5,212 bases of DNA from DATCVA01 sp036567205 (GTDB lineage Bacteria > Pseudomonadota > Gammaproteobacteria > Burkholderiales > Burkholderiaceae_B). Shown piece by piece: positions 1-4,888 of this stretch (its first letter is position 1; each line of letters opens with the position of its first letter). The notes below the pieces were generated by a model. It did no database searches. It was not told the origin of the DNA and was given only the letters and a program-made list of their open reading frames with translations. The position numbers and the translations under genes were made by a program. The stretch is taken from the NCBI GenBank assembly GCA_036567205.1, contig DATCVA010000370.1:1-5212 (forward strand), given 5' to 3'.

Positions 1-715
1 GAAACTGGTTGCGGGCCGTCTCGTCCATGGGAAACTCGCGGCCGGGCAGAAGTTGAACCTCTTTGACCGGATAAAGGCTGCGCTGGGTATCGATGTCGAA
101 GCTGCGGATGGATTCGATTTCGTCGTCAAACAAATCGATTCGATAAGGCAGTACGGAGCCCATTGGAAATAAATCGATCAGGCCGCCACGTATGCAGAAT
201 TCACCAGGTGCTGTGACTTGCGTGACGTGGGTATAGTTGGCCAGTGTCAGTTGGCGGCGCAAGCCTTCTTCATTAAGCTGGTCGCCCTGCTTGAATGAAA
301 ACGTATAGGCGGCTAAAAATGAGGGCGGGGCCAGCCGATACAGAGCTGTCGTGACAGGAACCGCCAGGATGTCCACCGTTTCTTGCATGAGCGCGTGTAG
401 CGTATGCAAGCGCTCCGAGATTAAATCCTGGTGAGGTGAGAAACTGTCGTAGGGCAGGGTTTCCCAGTCCGGCAACTGCCGGACTCGAAGTTCAGGGGCG
501 AATAGCTGGATTTCCTCGGTCAGGCGTTGCGCGGCAAGCGGATCGGCGCACAATACGACGACGGTCTGTTTTGAGACGCGCGCGATATCGGCTAAAAGCC
601 AGGCGTCGCCCGATCCCGGAGGGGCGGGGACAGCGTGGCGAAGTCCAGGCCTCAAAGCTTGAATCAAGCGTTCTGTGGAAGGAAGTGAGGGGGGGAGTGT
701 AGTTTCTGTGGCCAT
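1..715 (-). CDS. mfd: Transcription-repair coupling factor Mfd, N-terminal part (cut by window edge)
   Basis: Mfd is a cytoplasmic DNA translocase that removes RNA polymerase stalled at DNA damage and recruits UvrA for nucleotide excision repair. The window shows the first 238 codons of a protein that is usually about 1150 residues. This is the UvrB-like N-terminal module that contacts UvrA; the RNA-polymerase-binding and translocase domains lie beyond the left edge. Recognition rests on two stretches nearly identical to E. coli Mfd: LPDWETLPYDSFSPHQD (residues 81-97) and DLFPMGSVLPYRIDLFDDEI (181-200). Residues 34-37 read GSGD, a decayed form of the UvrB Walker A loop with Asp where Lys would be, as expected because this module does not hydrolyse ATP. 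The start is forced: an in-frame TAA lies directly before this ATG. No Shine-Dalgarno sequence lies close upstream. The gene is divergent from ispD. Confidence 0.95.
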   Translation of the reverse strand, partial: MATETTLPPSLPSTERLIQALRPGLRHAVPAPPGSGDAWLLADIARVSKQTVVVLCADPLAAQRLTEEIQLFAPELRVRQLPDWETLPYDSFSPHQDLISERLHTLHALMQETVDILAVPVTTALYRLAPPSFLAAYTFSFKQGDQLNEEGLRRQLTLANYTHVTQVTAPGEFCIRGGLIDLFPMGSVLPYRIDLFDDEIESIRSFDIDTQRSLYPVKEVQLLPGREFPMDETARNQF

Positions 716-744
716 TTAGCTTGTCATTATAAAATCTCTTTCGT
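716..744. promoter_or_regulatory. 29-bp divergent mfd/ispD promoter region
   Basis: This is the whole gap between the mfd and ispD start codons. On the minus strand it has a perfect TATAAT (731 to 726). The best -35 candidate is TTTTTA (755 to 750), 18 bp upstream and inside ispD. On the plus strand TAAAAT (730-735) matches the -10 consensus at five of six positions and overlaps the other box, but no good -35 was found for it. If these boxes are used, transcripts would begin only a few bases before each start codon, so both mRNAs would be leaderless or nearly so. Neither gene has a Shine-Dalgarno sequence next to its start, which fits. The boxes are visible; their use is inferred. The real ispD promoter could instead lie inside mfd. 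Confidence 0.4.
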
Positions 745-1488
745 ATGACTAAAAAAATTATTGCAATTGTCCCCGCCGCGGGAGTCGGGCAGCGTGCTCA
801 GACGGACCAGATCCTGCCCAAACAGTATCGTTTGCTCAAAGGCGAACCGATGCTACGCTGGGCGGTCAAGGCGTTGTTGGCCGACAACAGGATCGAGCAG
901 GTCAGGGTAGCGGTAGCGCCTCATGATGACCGGGCGGCTGGCGCCCTTGCCGGCCTGCCGCGTACTGTGTGGCGGCCCTGTGGCGGCCCCAGCCGCGCGG
1001 CAACAGTTATGGCGGCCCTGCAAGATGCGCAGTTGAGCATCGATGATTGGGTGCTGGTGCACGATGCTGCGCGCCCTGGCTTGCCGGGTGAAGCGCTAAG
1101 GCGGTTAATTGATGCCTGCCTTAGCGGGGGGGTGGGCGGATTGCTGGCGCAAGAGGTTCCCGATACGGTCAAAAAAGGCATCCGTGTCGAGCCGAACGAC
1201 GCACCAGGCGGGTGTTTGCTGACGGGCAATGCACGGCAAGATGCCGCATACGCTGTCGAGGCAACGCTGGACCGCCAGGCCTTATGGCTGGCGCAAACTC
1301 CGCAAATGTTTCCGGCTGCCCGGCTTTTGGCGGCGTTGCAGGCTGCGGGGGCCTGTAATGCGGCAATTACTGACGAGGCTTCAGCCATGGAGCTGACGGG
1401 CTATATGCCGCGCCTCGTGGCTGGTTCTGTGCGTAATTTTAAAGTAACGTGGCCCGATGATTTCCAGTTAATGGAAAAATGGCTTTAG
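745..1488 (+). CDS. ispD: IspD, 2-C-methyl-D-erythritol 4-phosphate cytidylyltransferase
   Basis: IspD joins CTP and MEP to give CDP-methylerythritol and pyrophosphate in the cytoplasmic MEP isoprenoid pathway. The 247 residues carry the family landmarks: the CTP-binding loop PAAGVGQR (10-17, with R17) and PKQY (25-28, with K26), CGGPSR (79-84), VHDAARP (105-111), TPQMFP (185-190), ITDEASA (208-214) and FKVTWPDD (232-239). R17, K26, D107, T141, R177 and K233 match E. coli R20, K27, D106, T140, R157 and K213. The spacing from T141 to R177 is 36 residues against 17 in E. coli, so the dimerisation arm is about 19 residues longer; the C-terminus is shorter. The start is fixed by an in-frame TAA at 730-732. 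There is no Shine-Dalgarno sequence, but codons 3-5 contain a run of seven A. ispF follows after 105 bp and is probably co-transcribed. Confidence 0.97.
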   Translation: MTKKIIAIVPAAGVGQRAQTDQILPKQYRLLKGEPMLRWAVKALLADNRIEQVRVAVAPHDDRAAGALAGLPRTVWRPCGGPSRAATVMAALQDAQLSIDDWVLVHDAARPGLPGEALRRLIDACLSGGVGGLLAQEVPDTVKKGIRVEPNDAPGGCLLTGNARQDAAYAVEATLDRQALWLAQTPQMFPAARLLAALQAAGACNAAITDEASAMELTGYMPRLVAGSVRNFKVTWPDDFQLMEKWL

Positions 1489-1548
1489 TCGCAGCGGCGG
1501 TTGTGCAACACGATACGCCTGCATAGCGCGCTGCCGGGTTTTAATGCC

Positions 1549-1562
1549 GGCCATGACTGGCC
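1549..1562 (+). other. Small stem-loop between ispD and ispF
   Basis: GGCCA and TGGCC pair around the loop TGAC. A competing stem, GCCGG (1533-1537) with CCGGC (1547-1551), shares bases with it, so only one can form. Neither is followed by a T-run, so this is not a convincing terminator and would let transcription continue into ispF. The rest of the 105-bp gap holds only the ispF ribosome-binding site. A functional role is not shown. Confidence 0.25.
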
Positions 1563-1579
1563 ATAAAGATGTGGTGAAA

Positions 1580-1585
1580 AAGGAA
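1580..1585 (+). promoter_or_regulatory. Ribosome-binding site of ispF
   Basis: AAGGAA lies 8 bases before the ATG at 1594 and supports that start. It contrasts with ispD, which has no such site, so the two genes of this probable operon appear to start translation in different ways. Confidence 0.75.
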
Positions 1586-1593
1586 TAAGTTTA

Positions 1594-2079
1594 ATGAGTA
1601 TCCCGTTTCGAGTAGGGCAGGGCTTTGACGTACACGCTTTGATTGAAGGGCGTCCACTGATTATTGGCGGCGTGACTATTCCTCATACACATGGTTTGCT
1701 TGGTCATTCGGATGCGGACGTGCTGCTGCATGCCATGACCGATGCCTTATTGGGTGCGGCAAGCCTGGGCGATATTGGACGGCACTTTCCCGATACGGAT
1801 CCTGCCTACAAAGGTGCGGATAGCCGGGTATTGCTGCGCAAGGCGTACGAACTGGTACGCAATGCGGGTTGGACTATTGGTAATGTTGACGCAACTATTC
1901 ACGCCCAGGCTCCTAAAATCGGGCCTCATGCCAAAGCCATGGTGGCTAATATTGCCGCCGATTTAAATTTGCCGGCCGATGCCGTCAATATCAAGGCCAA
2001 GACGAACGAGGGTCTTGGCTATTTAGGCCGCAAGGAAGGCATTGCCGCGACCGTGGTGGTGCTTCTGGCCCGAGCCTGA
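1594..2079 (+). CDS. ispF: IspF, 2-C-methyl-D-erythritol 2,4-cyclodiphosphate synthase
   Basis: IspF cyclises CDP-methylerythritol 2-phosphate to methylerythritol 2,4-cyclodiphosphate with release of CMP, in the MEP pathway. It is a cytoplasmic homotrimer with active sites between subunits. The 161-residue length is normal. The zinc ligands are D12 and H14 in RVGQGFDVH (6-14) and H46 in GHSDADVLLHA (37-47). Further family motifs are LGDIGRHFPDTD (58-69), DATIHAQAPKIGPH (99-112) and the nucleotide-site stretch KTNEGLGYLGRKEG (136-149). No key residue is missing. It follows ispD by 105 bp on the same strand; the kinase IspE that works between them is not in the window. The gene ends 13 bp before the end of ahpD, which reads towards it, with no terminator-like hairpin in the gap. 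Confidence 0.97.
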   Translation: MSIPFRVGQGFDVHALIEGRPLIIGGVTIPHTHGLLGHSDADVLLHAMTDALLGAASLGDIGRHFPDTDPAYKGADSRVLLRKAYELVRNAGWTIGNVDATIHAQAPKIGPHAKAMVANIAADLNLPADAVNIKAKTNEGLGYLGRKEGIAATVVVLLARA

Positions 2080-2092
2080 GGTGTTACGGTTG

Positions 2093-2611
2093 CTATTTTC
2101 CTTCCGCCGCAAGTACTTGCGCCGCCGCATTCACCACCGCCGCGATTCGGCCGACATCTCGCAATTGCTCCGACGTGAATCCCGCTGCTTTCAAATTGGC
2201 GAAATGAGACTTTACGCAAAAGTGGCATTTACCGATGATCGAGGCCCCCAAAGCAAAGAGCTCGAAACGATTTTTGTCGATCCCGCCGTGAGTTGCATAC
2301 GCGTTCATCCGTAGTTGGGCAGGCAGGGTTTTTAACTGATCGTCGTCTGCCATCTCGATATACGGGTAATACGTGTTGTTCATGCCCATTAGCGCGGCGG
2401 CTGTAAGCACCCCGATCACATCGCTTTCGGAAAGAGCGCTTTTAAATGCGGCAATCAGCGCCGGGCTTTTTGCCGCGTAAGCGCAGGCCAGGGCCACACC
2501 CACCGCGTCGTCCGGCTTCAGCGATGAACGGACTATCGTCCCATCCAGATTCAGGCGTATGTCTTTGGCCCAGTCGGGAATAGACTCTTTGATGGTTTTT
2601 ATGAAGTCCAT
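2093..2611 (-). CDS. ahpD: AhpD-type alkylhydroperoxidase (carboxymuconolactone decarboxylase family)
   Basis: AhpD is a small all-helical cytoplasmic protein. In mycobacteria it reduces the AhpC disulfide, drawing electrons from lipoyl groups of 2-oxoacid dehydrogenase subunits, and it has weak peroxidase activity of its own. The 172 residues are close to the usual length. The active-site segment is CHFCVKSH (129-136), with E117 12 residues before the first cysteine. C129, C132, H136 and E117 match M. tuberculosis C130, C133, H137 and E118. The position of M. tuberculosis H132 is Phe (F131), with a histidine one residue earlier (H130), so the proton relay may differ. The ATG at 2611 has only a weak ribosome site (AGG, 2622 to 2620). 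The gene follows ahpC by 82 bp on the same strand, which fits a redox pair. The family is clear; the exact electron donor is inferred. Confidence 0.93.
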   Translation of the reverse strand: MDFIKTIKESIPDWAKDIRLNLDGTIVRSSLKPDDAVGVALACAYAAKSPALIAAFKSALSESDVIGVLTAAALMGMNNTYYPYIEMADDDQLKTLPAQLRMNAYATHGGIDKNRFELFALGASIIGKCHFCVKSHFANLKAAGFTSEQLRDVGRIAAVVNAAAQVLAAEGK

Positions 2612-2631
2612 GCGTTTCGCCTACAGTCAGT

Positions 2632-2643
2632 GGTTATATAACC
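2632..2643. repeat. Perfect 12-bp palindrome between ahpC and ahpD
   Basis: GGTTATATAACC reads the same on both strands and ends 20 bases upstream of the ahpD ATG. It could be a protein-binding site or a weak RNA hairpin that affects ahpD translation. No known operator consensus was recognised, so its role is unassigned. Confidence 0.4.
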
Positions 2644-2676
2644 TTGGCCCTACCTGTTTTGTGGTGGGTGCGCAGC

Positions 2677-2689
2677 TATAGCGGCTATA
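2677..2689. repeat. 13-bp inverted repeat just after the ahpC stop
   Basis: TATAGC and GCTATA are perfect inverted arms around a single G, beginning 4 bases after the ahpC stop codon in the direction of transcription. The stem is AT-rich and has no T-run after it, so it is not a standard terminator. It may influence the mRNA end or the relative expression of ahpC and ahpD, or be chance. Confidence 0.35.
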
Positions 2690-2693
2690 AATA

Positions 2694-3242
2694 CTAAAGG
2701 GTGTCGCCGCCTATCGCTCGATTGCACGGACACAGTTCGTCGGTTTGCAGACCGTCAAGCAAGCGCAGTATTTCATCGGGGTTGCGCCCTACGTTCAGAT
2801 TGTTTACCGATACATGCTGGATAACGTTGTCGGGATCGACAATGAACGTAGCGCGCAGGGCAACACCTTCACTTTTTTCGCGGATGCCTAATTGATCGAC
2901 CAGTGCGCCTGTAGTGTCGCCAAACTGATAATGGCCCAGTTTGCTTAATTCGGCATTCTCGCGGCGCCATGCCAGCTTAACGAATTCGTTGTCAACGGAG
3001 CCGCCCATCAGGATGGCATCGCGATCTTCAAAATCTTGCGCCAAATTATTGAACCCTACGATTTCTGTCGGGCACACGAAAGTGAAGTCTTTCGGGTAGA
3101 AGTAAATGACTTTCCATTTGCCGGGGAACGAGCTTTCGGTAATTTCTTCAAATGCTGAAACGCCGTTCTCTTCGTGCTGGTTAAAACCCGGTTTTACACC
3201 CGCAACTTTGAATGGTTCAAGTTTATCGCCTACGGTTTTCAT
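2694..3242 (-). CDS. ahpC: AhpC peroxiredoxin, CPC-type (mycobacterial-like)
   Basis: AhpC is a cytoplasmic thiol peroxidase that reduces hydrogen peroxide, organic hydroperoxides and peroxynitrite. The 182-residue thioredoxin-fold protein has the peroxidatic cysteine C57 in DFTFVCPTE (52-60), with T54 and R130 as the conserved active-site partners. RATFIVDPDN (130-139) and the VGRN turn (151-154) follow. Near the end, ELCPCN (169-174) gives two C-terminal cysteines, C171 and C173, matching C174 and C176 of M. tuberculosis AhpC. This separates it from the E. coli type, which has one resolving cysteine and uses AhpF. The start is supported by GAGGA (3253 to 3249), six bases before the ATG. ahpD follows, and no ahpF is in the window. 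Upstream, risS ends 65 bp away on the same strand, so read-through or an own promoter are both possible. Confidence 0.95.
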   Translation of the reverse strand: MKTVGDKLEPFKVAGVKPGFNQHEENGVSAFEEITESSFPGKWKVIYFYPKDFTFVCPTEIVGFNNLAQDFEDRDAILMGGSVDNEFVKLAWRRENAELSKLGHYQFGDTTGALVDQLGIREKSEGVALRATFIVDPDNVIQHVSVNNLNVGRNPDEILRLLDGLQTDELCPCNRAIGGDTL

Positions 3243-3248
3243 GTGAAT

Positions 3249-3253
3249 TCCTC
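3249..3253 (-). promoter_or_regulatory. Ribosome-binding site of ahpC
   Basis: GAGGA on the minus strand sits six bases before the ATG at 3242. It is the strongest ribosome site in the window, as expected for an abundant peroxiredoxin. An AT-rich TATATT (3260 to 3255) overlaps this region but has no matching -35, and would start transcription within the ribosome site, so I do not call it a promoter. Confidence 0.75.
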
Positions 3254-3289
3254 GAATATATAGTGAAGACAGGTAAGGGCGCGGAACGC

Positions 3290-3303
3290 CAATCGTTCGA
3301 TTG
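3290..3303. repeat. 14-bp inverted repeat upstream of ahpC
   Basis: CAATCG and CGATTG form perfect arms around TT. The repeat lies in the 65-bp gap between risS and ahpC, about 48 bases before the ahpC start. It is a candidate operator for a dimeric regulator of ahpC. It does not match the ATAG-N7-CTAT pattern of OxyR sites, and there is no T-run to make it a terminator for risS. Role unassigned. Confidence 0.4.
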
Positions 3304-3307
3304 TATG

Positions 3308-4705
3308 CTACGCCTTTGCCGTGTCTGATTGGTAGTTCCTAACGCGCGCTTTAGGCAATTCTATACGTGCGAGCAGTCCGCCTGAAGGGCGCGGCATAAG
3401 CTTTAGTTGCCCACCTACCTGACCCAGCAGGCGTTCGACAATGGCCAGGCCCAGGCCAGCGCCGCCTACGCCCGTGCGGGCTGTGTCTCCGCGCGAGAAC
3501 GGACGTAGCAGCCGATGAATGTCGGACTGCGCTATGCCGGCTCCCTGGTCGGCTATTTCAATGGCCAGAATGCCGCCTTCCTGACGTGCCGAAATCTGGA
3601 TGTAAGCCCGGTCGTCTGCCGGCGAGCGGCCGTAACGACGGGCATTTTCGATTAAATTGCTGACTACCCGCTTTAGATCGTGGGCGGCCATTTTGGCATA
3701 GAGTTCAGGCTGGATTGACGCAGTCAGGTAACCGCCCATGGATTCGGTATGAGGCCGTTCGCGTTCGAAAATGTCATGAAGCACCCGGGAAACGTCGACG
3801 CCTTGTTCGGGAACCGCGCCGGCCGGTCTGGCGTATTCCATTAACTGACCGATACTGTGATCGATTTGCGCCAGATCTTCATCGATCGCCAGGCGTGCTT
3901 CGTCGGTGACCGGACTCATTTCAATTTCGAGACGCATGCGCGCCAGAGGCGTGCGCAGGTCGTGGGATATACCCGCCAGCATGATTTCGCGGTCGGTTTC
4001 AGTTTGCCGCAGATCGCGTGCCATGCGGTTGAACGCGATATTCATTTCGCGGATTTCCAGAGGGCCCTGCTCTGGCAACGGTGAGGGGGTTTCCCCGCGC
4101 GCCAGTTGCTGCGCTACTTTAGCCAGTTGCGCCAGTGGCCGGTTTACGAACCGTACGCTGACCGCCGCGCCGATAAGGGCCAGCAGCAATGCTGTTGCTC
4201 CCCATCCGAACCATTCGATCCCAGCTGTAAGGCCCAGTTGCTCACGGTCAAATACAAGCCAGTATCGGTCTTTGTTTATTTCGAAGCTGACCCAGACGCC
4301 GGGGGTCTGGTTGACAGACCACATAATTTGCGCGTCGCCGCCCAGCCGTTTTTTGATCTCGGCGGCGACGTGATTCCAGTAATTGGAGTTGGGTAGCGGC
4401 TCGAGGACATCGGTAGGCTCGCGTGGCTGGATACGCAGGCTTTCTTTGGTGGCCAGGTCGAGCAATAAGGCGGGGCGTACACTGGCAGGGGCATATACCA
4501 AAGCGGACCGGGTGATACTAACAGCCGTAGTGACACGCTGCGCCATTTGCGTGGCTCGCGGACCTTCTTCCATGCTGAAAAACACCTGGAGCCATGCACC
4601 CAAACTAACCAGCATGAGCGCGGCCAACAGTAAAAATGAACGGCTGAACAAGCCTAGTCTAAGTCGCGAGGTGACTTTCTTGAGTTTGTGCGGCGGGATT
4701 GACAT
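3308..4705 (-). CDS. risS: RisS/EnvZ-type sensor histidine kinase
   Basis: This is an inner-membrane histidine kinase that would phosphorylate the OmpR/RisA regulator encoded upstream. The 465 residues show, in order, a cytoplasmic tail, membrane segment 1 (about 23-43), a periplasmic sensor of about 120 residues (44-160) containing YWNHVAAEIKKRLGG and VWVSFEINKDRYWLVFDREQ, membrane segment 2 (about 163-187), a HAMP linker (to about 236), the phospho-acceptor H248 in AGISHDLRTPLAR (244-256), the N box SNLIENARRYG (349-359), the G1 box DQGAGI (386-391), RPFSRGD (401-407) and the G2 box GGAGLGLAI (414-422). The catalytic core is very EnvZ-like; the periplasmic part resembles Bordetella RisS. 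All key residues are present, unlike the broken risS of B. pertussis. The ATG at 4705 is chosen for its AGGAAG site; an upstream TTG at 4771 is less likely. The stimulus cannot be read from sequence. Confidence 0.93.
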   Translation of the reverse strand: MSIPPHKLKKVTSRLRLGLFSRSFLLLAALMLVSLGAWLQVFFSMEEGPRATQMAQRVTTAVSITRSALVYAPASVRPALLLDLATKESLRIQPREPTDVLEPLPNSNYWNHVAAEIKKRLGGDAQIMWSVNQTPGVWVSFEINKDRYWLVFDREQLGLTAGIEWFGWGATALLLALIGAAVSVRFVNRPLAQLAKVAQQLARGETPSPLPEQGPLEIREMNIAFNRMARDLRQTETDREIMLAGISHDLRTPLARMRLEIEMSPVTDEARLAIDEDLAQIDHSIGQLMEYARPAGAVPEQGVDVSRVLHDIFERERPHTESMGGYLTASIQPELYAKMAAHDLKRVVSNLIENARRYGRSPADDRAYIQISARQEGGILAIEIADQGAGIAQSDIHRLLRPFSRGDTARTGVGGAGLGLAIVERLLGQVGGQLKLMPRPSGGLLARIELPKARVRNYQSDTAKA

Positions 4706-4710
4706 GAAAA

Positions 4711-4716
4711 CTTCCT
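4711..4716 (-). promoter_or_regulatory. Ribosome-binding site that fixes the risS start
   Basis: AGGAAG on the minus strand lies 5 bases before the ATG at 4705. It decides for this start over the in-frame TTG at 4771, whose extra 22 residues look unlike a kinase N-terminus. Confidence 0.75.
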
Positions 4717-4769
4717 GGGGATGGCTTGATAAGTCCCGTGGGATTGCGCCGCAGAGCCGGGAGCAATGC

Positions 4770-4815
4770 AAGGCGCCTTTTGCACCTAATTACCGTATGC
4801 TTGAGCACAAAAGGC
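4770..4815. repeat. Palindrome and inverted repeat in the regulator-kinase gap
   Basis: AAGGCGCCTT (4770-4779) is a perfect 10-bp palindrome. Overlapping it, GCCTTTTG (4775-4782) is the exact inverse complement of CAAAAGGC (4808-4815) across a 25-base spacer. In a transcript reading from the regulator gene into risS, these offer alternative folds ahead of the risS ribosome site. The repeats are seen directly; any regulatory role is inferred. Confidence 0.35.
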
Positions 4816-4847
4816 AGCAAAGCCGTAAGCATGGTCTGGGGAAGAAT

Positions 4848-4882
4848 GCTCCGAGAGGGCTTGTTCAGCCCGTCCTCGGAGC
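4848..4882 (-). terminator. Strong hairpin after the ompR/risA gene, possible partial terminator
   Basis: GCTCCGAG (4848-4855) pairs with CTCGGAGC (4875-4882), and inside it GGGCT (4857-4861) pairs with AGCCC (4867-4871) around a 5-base loop. This gives 13 GC-rich base pairs with a small unequal internal loop. It begins 6 bases after the regulator stop codon. In the direction of transcription it is followed by ATTCTTCCCC, only a weak T-rich run, so termination may be partial. That would let some transcription reach risS, or the hairpin may protect the regulator mRNA end. Confidence 0.5.
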
Positions 4883-4888
4883 GTTACG

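Noticed and set aside
436..702. Open frame on the plus strand encoding an Arg-rich 88-residue peptide
   Set aside because: It lies wholly opposite mfd, has no recognisable motif, and its composition is what the antisense of a GC-rich gene gives.
921..1388. 155-codon frame on the minus strand
   Set aside because: It is antisense to ispD, whose motifs are complete. The predicted peptide is low in structure and rich in Ala, Ser and Arg, typical of a shadow frame.
1531..1562. Rho-independent terminator between ispD and ispF
   Set aside because: The two short stems compete, have only 5 bp each and are not followed by a T-run; the genes are best read as one operon.
3255..3262. ahpC promoter -10 box in the TATATA stretch
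   Set aside because: No acceptable -35 lies at 16-18 bp, and transcription would begin inside the ribosome-binding site.
3906..4373. 155-codon frame on the plus strand within the kinase region
   Set aside because: It is antisense to the risS catalytic and HAMP coding sequence; no family features were seen.
4706..4771. N-terminal extension of risS by 22 residues from a TTG at 4771
   Set aside because: The ATG at 4705 has a good ribosome site (AGGAAG), the TTG has none, and the extra residues overlap a palindromic non-coding region.
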